Source: Paracidovorax avenae ATCC 19860
GTDB taxonomy: Bacteria > Pseudomonadota > Gammaproteobacteria > Burkholderiales > Burkholderiaceae_C
Direction of reading: 5' to 3'
Assembly (NCBI RefSeq): GCF_000176855.2
Contig: NC_015138.1
Span: 62,001 to 126,000, forward strand
DNA length: 64,000 bases
Position 1 is the first letter of the stretch, and every line of letters begins with the position of its first letter. Shown here piece by piece: positions 28,075 to 36,416 of this stretch. Below the pieces are notes generated by a model. That model was given only the letters and a program-made list of their open reading frames with translations, made no database searches and had not been told where the DNA came from. The translations under genes and the position numbers were made by a program.

Positions 28075-28948
28075 GCTCGCCGGGGGAGGGGCCGTCCGCG
28101 GGCTCGCCCGCGAAACACTGGGCCAGCCGGGTCCACTGCTCTGCCGGGTCGCCGGCCCATTGCAGCCGGGTATCCGCGCGGTGGCGCCGCTGGGTCACGA
28201 GCAGCACGAAATCGAGGGCGGGACCGCGCACCCAGTGTTCGCTGGAAGGTTCGCCCCAGGTCCAGCGTTCTCCGCCGGGCGCGGTGAGGTCCACGAACGG
28301 AACGGGATGCGGCATGGCCAGGCCGCGATTGGCGAAGCTCCAGCCGAACGTGGATACGCCGAGGTGGGCGATGTGGCGCAGGCCCGGCCCGGCGGGATGC
28401 TCGCCGCCCACCAGGTCGCGGATGTCCTGGCCGTGGGCCCAGGTCTCCATCAGCCGGGCGGTGGCGAAGGAGCGGGCGCTCATGGCGGGCCCGTACCAGG
28501 GCAGCCGCGCCCTGGCGTCCATGGCGGCCAGCGCGGCCACCAGCGCTCCGTGGCGCTGCCGCCAGCGGGCGAGGAGGGCCGCGCCGTCGAGCGCTCCATG
28601 GCGCTCCCGGGCGATGGCGCTGATGGCTTCCCCGCGGCCCAGCCGCTCCGTGAGCGCGGCCTTGTCGGCTTCGAAGGCGGCGCCATCCTCCAACGCCAGC
28701 AGCGCGGCCTCGTCGAAGAACAGCAGATGCGCCACTTCGTCCCAGGGCGTCCAGCCGTGGAAATCGGTGGCGGTGTGCCATTGCTGCGGCGACAGGGTCT
28801 GGCAGAGGCCGGCCAGTGCGTGGTACTCGGCCAGCAGGTCGGCGCACAGCCCGCCCATGGGAGCGGCCTGGGCCGCACGGCCTGCGGGAGCGCTGCCCTG
28901 GACCGCAGGTGGGGACGCCGCGGGTTGGCCATGGATTTCATCGTTCAT
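28058..28948 (-). CDS. TIGR03084-family metal-binding (DinB-like) protein
   Basis: Four-helix DinB/maleylpyruvate-isomerase-like protein of 296 aa. The family signature is visible as HTATDFHGWTPWDEVAHLLFFDEAALLA, with METWAHGQDIRDL in the middle and PFVDLTAPGGERWTWGEP plus DFVLLVTQRRH in the C-terminal half. His residues in WTPWDEVAHLL and METWAHGQD are the likely metal ligands. The chemical role is undefined. The family is, to my recollection, often found with acyl-CoA catabolic genes. An upstream GTG (28954) is an alternative start. Confidence 0.75.
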   Translation of the reverse strand: MNDEIHGQPAASPPAVQGSAPAGRAAQAAPMGGLCADLLAEYHALAGLCQTLSPQQWHTATDFHGWTPWDEVAHLLFFDEAALLALEDGAAFEADKAALTERLGRGEAISAIARERHGALDGAALLARWRQRHGALVAALAAMDARARLPWYGPAMSARSFATARLMETWAHGQDIRDLVGGEHPAGPGLRHIAHLGVSTFGWSFANRGLAMPHPVPFVDLTAPGGERWTWGEPSSEHWVRGPALDFVLLVTQRRHRADTRLQWAGDPAEQWTRLAQCFAGEPADGPSPGERVSRR

Positions 28949-29009
28949 GCGCACATGCTCGCCGGTGCGTGGGCGCCGGTCTTGCGCGGACTGGCTGGCC
29001 GCGGCGCGC

Positions 29010-29840
29010 TCAGCCAGCGGCGAGCGACGGATGCATGACCGGCTGGGCGATCACGCGCAGCTTGCGCGAGCCGGCGAAGATGTCCCTGGGCTTCAGCCCG
29101 TAGGTCCTGCGGATCGAGTGGCTGAAGTGCGTGGAATCCGGATAGCCGATGTTCAGCGCCACGTACACCAGGTTGCTGTCGCTGTTCACGTGCTGCAGCA
29201 GGGCCCGGGCGCGCTTCCACGTGCGCACGGACCGGAACGGGGCCCCCGCCTGTTCCTTGAACAGGTGCAGGAAGCGCGAGAAGGACAGGCCTGCCTGCGC
29301 TGCGCACTGTTCGGCCGCATCCATGGTGGACGGATCGCTGCGCAGCCCGTCGAACACGCCGGCGATGCGCGTGTCCAGCATGCGCCCGGGCAGGGGTTGG
29401 CCGAAGAAGACGGCGTCGAAGTCGGCCGGCTGCAGGGGCTGCGTGCCGGCGCCCGCAGCCAGCCGCTGGTGCGTGGCGCGCACGTGGGCGGCGAACCCCG
29501 GGACATGCACGGCGCCGCAGGCCCGCAGCCAGGGTGACAGGCGGGAGGCATCCACGGTTTCTGGCTCGATCAGCAGGTCGATCACATGGCGGCCTTCGCT
29601 GGCGATCTCGTGCGGGACATAGGGCTGCACGACGACGACCTCGGCGGCCTGCCATTCCCCACCCTGGAAGCGCACGCGCAGGCGCCCCTCGATGGCGACG
29701 TACACGGTGATGGCGCCCTTGTCGTGCATGACCGGAGCACCCAGCAGTCCCGCGTAGAAGATGCGTTCGTGCGTGAGCCACATGATGCGATCGCCGCTGC
29801 TGCAGGGGCGGGGCACGGACGGGTCGTTCACGGTGGTCAT
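29010..29840 (-). CDS. AraC-family transcriptional regulator
   Basis: Regulator of 276 aa. The N-terminal cupin-like sensor has GAITVYVAIEGRLRVRFQGGEW and VVVVQPYVPHEIASEG. The C-terminal double helix-turn-helix covers about residues 165-260 (DAAEQCAAQAGLSFSRFLHLFKEQ and VALNIGYPDSTHFSHSIRRTYG). An AGGAG lies seven bases before the ATG. It is the first gene on the minus strand above the terpene-catabolism cluster and is the likely regulator of that cluster. The usual TetR-type AtuR is absent here. Regulation is inferred from position. Confidence 0.87.
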   Translation of the reverse strand: MTTVNDPSVPRPCSSGDRIMWLTHERIFYAGLLGAPVMHDKGAITVYVAIEGRLRVRFQGGEWQAAEVVVVQPYVPHEIASEGRHVIDLLIEPETVDASRLSPWLRACGAVHVPGFAAHVRATHQRLAAGAGTQPLQPADFDAVFFGQPLPGRMLDTRIAGVFDGLRSDPSTMDAAEQCAAQAGLSFSRFLHLFKEQAGAPFRSVRTWKRARALLQHVNSDSNLVYVALNIGYPDSTHFSHSIRRTYGLKPRDIFAGSRKLRVIAQPVMHPSLAAG

Positions 29841-30049
29841 CGGTGTCTCCTGGGCGAAGGCGGACGTTGCGCCACTCTGCCGTATGTTCCTTGTGCCGTC
29901 CAGGGTGCGGGGCGGCCGGTGCCCCGGCCCCCAGGCGACGCGCAGGGCCAGCATAGAGGGGCCTGCCGCCGGATTCTTGCGTCAGCTGGCTATCGGCCGG
30001 GGCGTCCGGTACGGGTTTCCCCGGGGTCCCGGTGCCATCCTGCGGCGGC

Positions 30050-31003
30050 TCAGGGGCGCTGCGCCCGCGGGCTGCCGCCCGGCGCGTGCCGCTCCAGCCA
30101 GCCGATGGCGGCGAAGCCGCAGGCCACGGCCACCCACAGCGTGGCGAAGCGGATGCCCACGGCCGCGAGCGTTGCGGTGCCCAGCGGCACGGCATGCAGC
30201 GCCAGCAGGGCGACGATGGTGGCCTCGGTGGTGCCGATGCCGCCCGGCAGCATCGATGCCGCGCCGGCCAGCATGGCCGTGGGGTAGGTGGACAGCGCCG
30301 CGCGCAGCGGCATCGCGATGTCCAGGCCCTGCAGCAGCCAGGCGAACGATGCCGCGGTGATTGTCCAGGCGGCCAGGCCCAGTCCGAACGAGACCGCCAT
30401 GTCGCGGGGGGTGAGCCAGAGGCGGCAGCCTGCCAGGCCGAGCGCGAGCATGCGGCCGGTGCGCGCCAAGCGGCGCCATCCCATGGCCCGCATGCGCGCG
30501 GCCAGGCGCAGCAGCCAGCGGGGCCGGGCCGCCACCGCGGCGACCGCGCCGATCAGTCCGGTCACGAAAGCCAGCACGATGCCGAACAGGCGGCCGGAGG
30601 GCACGGCCAGCGCGGCCAGCAGCGCCACCGCGAGCAGGTCGAGGGCCCGTTCATAGACGAAAGCCGATAGCGTGCGGGATGCCGGCACGCCCCAGCGCGT
30701 GAAGTAGCGGGCGCGCACCAGCTCGCCCACCTTGCCCGGCGTGGCGGTGAAGGCGAAGCCTGCCAGGTAGCCCGCGAACCCCGGCATGGCCGGCACGCCA
30801 TGTCCCGCGCGGCGCAGGAGCCAGTGCCAGCGCGCATAGCGCAGGCCGTAGGAGGCGAATGCCACGGCCGCCAGGCCGGGCATCCACGCCGCCACGCGCG
30901 GCAGCTGCGCGAAGACCTGGTTGCGGGCGTCGGCCCACACCAGGGCCGCCACGTAGGCGGCCGTGCAGGCCAGGGCGGCGGTGACGGCGGTGCGCGGGTT
31001 CAT
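30050..31003 (-). CDS. UPF0104/lysylphosphatidylglycerol-synthase-TM-like flippase
   Basis: Polytopic inner-membrane protein of 317 aa with about eight helices, of the AglD/MprF transmembrane-domain family. Characteristic motifs are GYLAGFAFTATPGKVGELVRARYF and the C-terminal SMLPGGIGTTEATIVALL. Relatives flip or retain lipid-linked molecules. It is the last gene of the proposed arabinan operon, 12 bp after gtrA, and may take part in translocating a lipid-linked sugar or glycan. Confidence 0.83.
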   Translation of the reverse strand: MNPRTAVTAALACTAAYVAALVWADARNQVFAQLPRVAAWMPGLAAVAFASYGLRYARWHWLLRRAGHGVPAMPGFAGYLAGFAFTATPGKVGELVRARYFTRWGVPASRTLSAFVYERALDLLAVALLAALAVPSGRLFGIVLAFVTGLIGAVAAVAARPRWLLRLAARMRAMGWRRLARTGRMLALGLAGCRLWLTPRDMAVSFGLGLAAWTITAASFAWLLQGLDIAMPLRAALSTYPTAMLAGAASMLPGGIGTTEATIVALLALHAVPLGTATLAAVGIRFATLWVAVACGFAAIGWLERHAPGGSPRAQRP

Positions 31004-31015
31004 GGCGCCGGTGGG

Positions 31016-31447
31016 TCAGTCCGGAGTGCCGGGCCGTACCGGCGTTTCGGCGAAGGACCAGCGCTTGTGGCCCAGGTAGCTCGTGAACACCGGCACCACC
31101 ACGCCCACCGCGTGCGCGATCTCGGGCGCGAAGGCCGTGATGCCGAGCGCGGGCAGCACCCATTTCAGCAGGGCCATGCTCACGGCCCAGGTCTGCGCCA
31201 CGGCCAGCAGGTTCACCAGCACGAAGAACATCGCCGACTTGTGCGTGGACTGCGTGCTCGCCTTGAAGACGAAGGCGCGCGCCAGCAGGAAGGCCGTGCA
31301 CATGCCCACGCAGTAAGCCGCGATCACGGCGGCGGAGAACGGCATCCAGTGGCTGAACGCGATGCGCGAGCCGAAGTTGGCGAGTGCCGCCACCCCGCCC
31401 GTCACCAGGAAGGCCAGGAACTGCCTGGAGCGGAAGGCTTCGATCAC
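31016..31447 (-). CDS. gtrA: GtrA-family membrane protein (polyprenyl-phosphate-sugar translocation)
   Basis: Four-helix inner-membrane protein of 143 aa. The typical GtrA opening [24 protein letters not shown] is followed by helices around 37-57, 72-95 and 103-122, and the end [10 protein letters not shown] is family-typical. GtrA proteins are associated with moving undecaprenyl-phosphate-linked sugars. In mycobacteria the GtrA-like Rv3789 serves the decaprenyl-phosphoryl-arabinose pathway. A GTG start overlaps the stop of the preceding oxidoreductase (GTGA), so the gene is part of the same operon. Confidence 0.86.
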   Translation of the reverse strand: MIEAFRSRQFLAFLVTGGVAALANFGSRIAFSHWMPFSAAVIAAYCVGMCTAFLLARAFVFKASTQSTHKSAMFFVLVNLLAVAQTWAVSMALLKWVLPALGITAFAPEIAHAVGVVVPVFTSYLGHKRWSFAETPVRPGTPD

Positions 31448-32805
31448 GGGCGGGGGCCTTCGGCAGCCTGGGCTGCGTCGCGCGCCATGCGGCGGCCGAA
31501 ACCGATGCTCTCGGAAATGCCGCGGTCCTCGGGGTAGTAGTAGGACGTATCGGCCACCCACAGGCCCTGCACCGGCAATTGCACGGGCGGCAGGCTCTCC
31601 AGGTAGTTGGGCGGGCAGATCGGCTGCGCGTAGCGGTAGCGGCTCGCGCGCATCGCGAGGAAGTCATCGTCCTGCAGCGCGGGATTGATGGTGCGCAGGT
31701 AGCGGCGCACCTTGTCCAGGAAGGCCTGGTCGGGCTCGGCGTACTTGGGGTGCTCGCCGGGCATGTAGAACGGCACGTAGACGATGGATTCCGGCAGCGG
31801 GCGCAGGTTGCTGTATTCCACCAGGCCCGGGATGTCCATGTCCGGATCGTTCACGTTGAGCCAGAAATTCTCCGTGAGGGGCTTGCGCAGCTTGGCGATC
31901 ACGCAGACCACGGCGATGTTCTTCAGCGCCGCGAAGCGCGTGAGCACATCCTGCGGCAGATCGGGCATCAGGCGCGGCACGAAGGGCAGCGGCACGGTGC
32001 TGATCACCTTGTCGAAGGCCTCGAAGCCCTGCGCCGTCTCCACGCCCTGCACGCGGCCCGCCTCCATGCGCACCTTCGTCACGGGCGTGGACAGGCGGAT
32101 CTCGCCGCCGTGCGCGCGGATGTCCGCGGCCATGCCGTCCAGCAGCGTGGCGGAGCCGCCCTCCAGGTGGCCGAGCTTCTCCTGCATGAGGCTGTAGCGC
32201 GAGCGGCCGATGCGGCGGATGCGGCTCCAGATCCAGGCGGCCGACAGGTTGCCCGTGTGCTCGTAGAACTTGTACTCGAAGAGGCGCCGCCAGAGCACCT
32301 CGTAGGCCTCCGCGCCCACCCAGCGGCGGATCCAGCCCGTGGCCTCGACGCCGTCGAGCGGCTTCCAGTCGTCGCGCTTGGTGGAGAGGAACGCGTGCAG
32401 GCCGTAGCGGAACTTGGCCACCAGCCCCAGGCCCTGGAAGCGCAGCAGCGCCACCGGGTTGCCCCAGGCCTGCAGGCGCTTCTGGAACCAGTAGCCCATG
32501 CGCGTGGCGCGCCAGCGCATCTTGTCGGCCAGGCCCAGTTCGTCCAGCACCTGCAGGAAGGCGTGGTCCGAGGTGCAGTGGAAGTGGTAGTAGCGCTCGA
32601 TCGGCAGGCCGTCGAAATCGAACATCGCGGTCATGCCGCCCACGCGGTCGTCGGCTTCGAACACCACGGGCCGGTGGCCGTCGCGCGCGAGCTGGTAGGC
32701 CACGGCCAGGCCCATGGGGCCGGCGCCGAGCACGGCGATGCGCTGGCCGCGGGCCATGGCGAAGTCGGCCGCGGACGTGGCGGAAGAGGAAGCGGCGGCG
32801 TTCAT
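31444..32805 (-). CDS. FAD-dependent oxidoreductase resembling UDP-galactopyranose mutase
   Basis: Flavoprotein of 453 aa. The dinucleotide-binding motif is [22 protein letters not shown] (about residues 22-43), with the second glycine motif [26 protein letters not shown] and [21 protein letters not shown] follow, and the C-terminal end [24 protein letters not shown] is the FAD-closing motif. The layout is that of amine-oxidase/UGM-like proteins in surface-glycan loci. It might interconvert pyranose and furanose forms. It overlaps the epimerase gene by one base. Confidence 0.75.
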   Translation of the reverse strand: MNAAASSSATSAADFAMARGQRIAVLGAGPMGLAVAYQLARDGHRPVVFEADDRVGGMTAMFDFDGLPIERYYHFHCTSDHAFLQVLDELGLADKMRWRATRMGYWFQKRLQAWGNPVALLRFQGLGLVAKFRYGLHAFLSTKRDDWKPLDGVEATGWIRRWVGAEAYEVLWRRLFEYKFYEHTGNLSAAWIWSRIRRIGRSRYSLMQEKLGHLEGGSATLLDGMAADIRAHGGEIRLSTPVTKVRMEAGRVQGVETAQGFEAFDKVISTVPLPFVPRLMPDLPQDVLTRFAALKNIAVVCVIAKLRKPLTENFWLNVNDPDMDIPGLVEYSNLRPLPESIVYVPFYMPGEHPKYAEPDQAFLDKVRRYLRTINPALQDDDFLAMRASRYRYAQPICPPNYLESLPPVQLPVQGLWVADTSYYYPEDRGISESIGFGRRMARDAAQAAEGPRP

Positions 32806-33800
32806 CAGAACTCCAGCACCACGCGGCTGTACTCCGGATGGTGGAAGGTTTCGTGGATGGCCTCGGCGAAGGGCGTGGCGCGCACGCCGAAGATGCCGGG
32901 CCAGTCGATCACCTCGAACTCGTCGTGCGCCACGAGGGCCTTGAGCTGGTCGGCGGTGAAGGGCGGGTCGCGGTCGAAGAGTGCCCAGATTTTCAGCAGC
33001 AGGTAGAAGAGCCCGTAGGGGATCTTCACGATGGCGGCCTTCGCGCCCGTGGCAGCCTTGATGGTGCGGATGATGTCGATGTAATCCACCTTCTCCAGCC
33101 CCGTGATGTTGAAGACGCCGCCCACGCGGCGCTCCTCGATGCAGCGCACGATGATGCGGCAGAAGTCGGCCGCGTAGAGCGGCTGGCGCATGTAGCGGCC
33201 GCTGCCGGGAATCGGGAACACCGGCACCTTGCGCATGAAGCGCGAGAGCCAGCCCAGGTGCTTGCGGTCGAACCAGCCGAACATCAGCGTGGGCCGCAGC
33301 ACCACGCAGGGAATGCCGCTGGCCAGCACCATCTCTTCCTGCGCGCGCTTGGTGTCGGTGTAGTGGTCCTTCGCGACCGACTCCACGACCGAGGAGCTGA
33401 TGTGCACGGTGTGGGGAATGCGGTGCTGCTGGATGAGTGCCAGGATGCGTTGCGTCGAAGTGAGGTTGTTGCGCACGAACGGCTCGGCCTGCGGCGCGCC
33501 GATCTGCGCCTGCAGCATCACCACCGCGTCGGCGCCCTCGAAGTGCCGCTCCCAGTCGCCGGGCTCGGCGAGATCGGCCAGCTCGGCGACGATGTCCGGG
33601 TGCATGCGGCGCAGGATCTCCAGGTTGGCGGCGTGCTTGTCGAGCACGACGAGGTTCGCGTAGCCATGGAGCTTGAGGTGCGCGACGAGATTCTGGCCGA
33701 CGAGGCCGGCGCCGCCGGGCAGGACGATCTTGGTGGTGTGCTGCTGCATGGAAGAGGGGGGATGCATCGGGGTCGGAAAAGCGTGGAAGGACGGCGCCAT
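32805..33800 (-). CDS. NAD-dependent epimerase/dehydratase-family protein
   Basis: Extended-SDR protein of up to 331 aa. The cofactor loop is [19 protein letters not shown], an unusual variant of GxxGxxG. The acidic residue ending strand 2 is in NLVVLDKH. The catalytic region [24 protein letters not shown] contains the Y-x-x-x-K pair. [22 protein letters not shown] is typical of sugar-nucleotide or NADH-flavin-like epimerases. Starts at 33767 and 33749 are also possible, and the last ([10 protein letters not shown]) best fits the fold. It follows the GT-C gene with 1 bp between. Confidence 0.8.
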   Translation of the reverse strand: MAPSFHAFPTPMHPPSSMQQHTTKIVLPGGAGLVGQNLVAHLKLHGYANLVVLDKHAANLEILRRMHPDIVAELADLAEPGDWERHFEGADAVVMLQAQIGAPQAEPFVRNNLTSTQRILALIQQHRIPHTVHISSSVVESVAKDHYTDTKRAQEEMVLASGIPCVVLRPTLMFGWFDRKHLGWLSRFMRKVPVFPIPGSGRYMRQPLYAADFCRIIVRCIEERRVGGVFNITGLEKVDYIDIIRTIKAATGAKAAIVKIPYGLFYLLLKIWALFDRDPPFTADQLKALVAHDEFEVIDWPGIFGVRATPFAEAIHETFHHPEYSRVVLEF

Positions 33801-33801
33801 G

Positions 33802-35568
33802 TCAGGAGGCCGGCACGGGAGGCGTCAGCACCAGCGCGGCCGAGCAGGGCGTGCCGGGCGCCTGCAGCGTGACGGCGGAGGGCAGTTGCCCCGACGCCGG
33901 TACCTGGAGGTAGGCCGTGAACATGAGGTAGCGCCCGAAGGGGCCCGGCGCATGCGCGGGCGGCGTGCGCTTGCGCCAGCGGTCGGGCACGCCGTAGCCG
34001 ACCACCGTGCCGTCGGCGCCGACGAGGCGCACGGCCTCGAAGGGTGTGCGCTCGGGCTCGGGCAGCAGCCCGCCCTGCACGCGCACGAAGCGGGGCTCGC
34101 CGGGCAGCGTCTCCACCTGGTCCACGAAGGCGTGGCAGCGCGGGGGCAGGGTCTCGGCATGCTCGCCCACCGCGTGGGTGGCCTCCACCATGACGGGGCG
34201 GCCGAAGATGCCTGCGCGGATGGCCGTGGCCCCGCGGGCGAGTTGCGCGCCGTAATCGTCGTTCCAGATCAGCATGCCGATGCGCCGCTTGTCGTGCACG
34301 CCCATCTGCAGTGCCAGCGCCCCGGTCATGCGCATGTGCTGCTCTTCCTTGCGCTCCGCGTCGCGCGTCTGCACGATGAGCATCTGCGCCAGCCATGCGA
34401 CGAGCAGCACGTGCATGGCCACACGCGCCGCGCCGCGCAGCGCGACCAGGCGCGGTGCGTACAGGATCGCCAGGGCGGCCCATGCCATCACGGTCGGCGT
34501 GGTGTAGCGGCTCGACAGCGCGCTTTCGATGCCGAACTGCACGCGCCCGCCACTGGTCGCGAAGGCGAGGCCGCCGATGTACACGACGAAGGTCAGCAGG
34601 GCCAGGTCCAGCCGGTGCGCGCGGGGATCGCGCAGCACGCGCGGCAGCGGCGCCAGGGTCAGCAGCACGAAAAGCACCCCGAAGGCCTGACTCAGCGGAG
34701 CCCACGACAGCGAATGCTGCTTCAGCACGAAATGCTGGAAGGGGGCGCCGAGGTAGGCCAGGGTGTAGGAGAGCATGTCCAGCGGACGGTCCCGCAGCTT
34801 GGAGAACACGCCCCCGTGGTCGGAAGGGGAGGTATAGCCCACTGCATAGGCGCCCGCGCAGATGGCGGTGAGCACGGCCAGGATGAGCGTGCGCCGGCGG
34901 CCGAGCCGCGCGACGGCGGCGTAGAGCACCATCATGGGCAGGGCCATGACGCCGTTGGCCATGGTCCCCACGCTGAGCACGCCGATCAGGCTGGCGGCAG
35001 GAAACCATCCGCGCGCCATCGGCGCGCACGCGGCGCGGTAGAGGCAGTAGAAGCCCACCAGCGGCAGCACCTGCGCCAGGAAGAACTGGCCCTGGTTGGC
35101 CCAGGCCAGGTTTTCCTTCTGCACCCAGGAAAACAGCCATATGGCCAGCAGCGTCGCGCCGAAAAACCACGACCTGCCGGACAGGGCGGGCAGGCGGTCC
35201 CGCAGGAAGGCCGCGAACACCGCCAGGCCGCAGCCGACGAGCACGTAGTTCATAGTGATCAGGAAGACCTGCTGGCCGCCGAACCAGGTGTATTCCATCC
35301 AGAACAGCGCCTTGGGCAGCACCAGCCGGTGCTCGTTGGCCTGGCGCCACCAGGCGTCCCAGCCGACACCATGGCGCACATCGATATAGAACTCCAGCGC
35401 TGCGCCCCACGTGTCCCAGATCGGGACCGGCGTGAAGGTGCGCCAGGCGGAGACCGCCGTGGCAAGCGCGTAGATGGCGGCGAAAACCATCAGCAGCGCG
35501 AACGGCATGCGCTGCCGCCAGGTTTGCCGGGCGGGGGGAGAGGAGAGACGGGTCTCGTCGTGGGTCAT
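33802..35568 (-). CDS. Large polytopic membrane protein, GT-C glycosyltransferase-like
   Basis: Membrane protein of 588 aa with about 11 hydrophobic helices in the first 420 residues and a soluble C-terminal periplasmic-type domain. The first loop after TM1 carries acidic/aromatic residues (PIWDTWGAALEFY, WWRQANEHRLVLPK), the usual place of the catalytic Asp/Glu in GT-C transferases that use polyprenyl-phosphate sugars. No named family is recognised with certainty. Position directly after the DprE1/DprE2 genes makes an arabinofuranosyltransferase role plausible. This is inference. Confidence 0.6.
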   Translation of the reverse strand: MTHDETRLSSPPARQTWRQRMPFALLMVFAAIYALATAVSAWRTFTPVPIWDTWGAALEFYIDVRHGVGWDAWWRQANEHRLVLPKALFWMEYTWFGGQQVFLITMNYVLVGCGLAVFAAFLRDRLPALSGRSWFFGATLLAIWLFSWVQKENLAWANQGQFFLAQVLPLVGFYCLYRAACAPMARGWFPAASLIGVLSVGTMANGVMALPMMVLYAAVARLGRRRTLILAVLTAICAGAYAVGYTSPSDHGGVFSKLRDRPLDMLSYTLAYLGAPFQHFVLKQHSLSWAPLSQAFGVLFVLLTLAPLPRVLRDPRAHRLDLALLTFVVYIGGLAFATSGGRVQFGIESALSSRYTTPTVMAWAALAILYAPRLVALRGAARVAMHVLLVAWLAQMLIVQTRDAERKEEQHMRMTGALALQMGVHDKRRIGMLIWNDDYGAQLARGATAIRAGIFGRPVMVEATHAVGEHAETLPPRCHAFVDQVETLPGEPRFVRVQGGLLPEPERTPFEAVRLVGADGTVVGYGVPDRWRKRTPPAHAPGPFGRYLMFTAYLQVPASGQLPSAVTLQAPGTPCSAALVLTPPVPAS

Positions 35569-35579
35569 CTGTGGCAATG

Positions 35580-36344
35580 TCAGATCTTCATGCGGTGGAA
35601 CACGGCGCGGGGCAGGTGGCGGATCACGAGCATGATGAGCGCCCACTTCGCCGGGGCATAGACCACCGCTGCGCCGCGCGCCATGCCGCGCACGATGGCG
35701 CCGGCCACTTCCTCGGGGGTGGCAAGGCGTGCGCCCTGGGCCTTGAGGTGCGCGGTCATCGGGGTGTCGGTGGGGCCGGGCTTGACGAGGGTCACGCGCA
35801 CCCCCGTGCCCGCGAGGCGGTGCTGCAGGCCCTGGGCATAGCGCTCCACCAGCCCCTTCGCCGCGCCATAGACGTAGTTGGACTGGCGGCCGCGGTCGCC
35901 GGCCACCGAGCCGATGATGCCGATGCGCCCGTGCCCGCGGGACTGCTGCGCGCCGGCGAAAGCCTCGGCCCAGAGCGCGGGGGAAATACCGTTCACTTCC
36001 AGCGCCTGCCGCGCCGCCGCGAGGTCGGCCTCGCAGGCCGGCTGGTCGGGCAGGTTGCCGTGCGCGATGAGCACGAGGTCGGGCACCCCGTCGGCGCAGA
36101 TGCCGCGCACCGTGCCGGCGATCGCCTCGGGCTGCAGCATGTCGGCCGCGATGGTCTCGATGCGCGTGCCGGGCTGGCGCACCTGCAGGTCGGCCGCCAC
36201 CGAGGGCAGGCGGGCGCCGTCGCGCCCGATGAGCACCAGCCGGTCCACCCCGCCGGCGGCCAGCCAGAGCCGGGCGCACTGGTGCGCGATGGCCGAGGTG
36301 GCGCCCACGATGGCGATGGTGCGGGGAGAGGATGTATCGGGCAT
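35580..36344 (-). CDS. dprE2: DprE2-like short-chain dehydrogenase (polyprenyl-phospho-2-ketoribose reductase)
   Basis: SDR of 254 aa. The cofactor loop is IAIVGATSAIAHQCARLWLAAG, with RDGARL after strand 2. NGISPALWAE, the Ser in IGSVAGDRGRQSNYVYGAAKG, the catalytic Tyr-x-x-x-Lys (YGAAK) and KPGPTDTPMT match the DprE2 group. The C-terminal membrane-leaning AKWALIMLVIRHLPRAVFHRM also matches. In mycobacteria DprE2 reduces the 2-keto intermediate made by DprE1 to the arabinose epimer. It lies 72 bp after the DprE1-like gene and 11 bp before the GT-C gene. Confidence 0.85.
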   Translation of the reverse strand: MPDTSSPRTIAIVGATSAIAHQCARLWLAAGGVDRLVLIGRDGARLPSVAADLQVRQPGTRIETIAADMLQPEAIAGTVRGICADGVPDLVLIAHGNLPDQPACEADLAAARQALEVNGISPALWAEAFAGAQQSRGHGRIGIIGSVAGDRGRQSNYVYGAAKGLVERYAQGLQHRLAGTGVRVTLVKPGPTDTPMTAHLKAQGARLATPEEVAGAIVRGMARGAAVVYAPAKWALIMLVIRHLPRAVFHRMKI

Positions 36345-36416
36345 GGCGGGCTGTGGGTTGGTACCGTTGGCAGAGCGGGCGGAAAAAAGAGGAAAGGGCG
36401 TGGAATGCCCCGGCGG

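Noticed and set aside
29140..29200. parS-like TTCACGTG in the AraC gene
   Set aside because: Only the core eight bases match; the flanks (TGTTCACGTGCTGC) are not palindromic.
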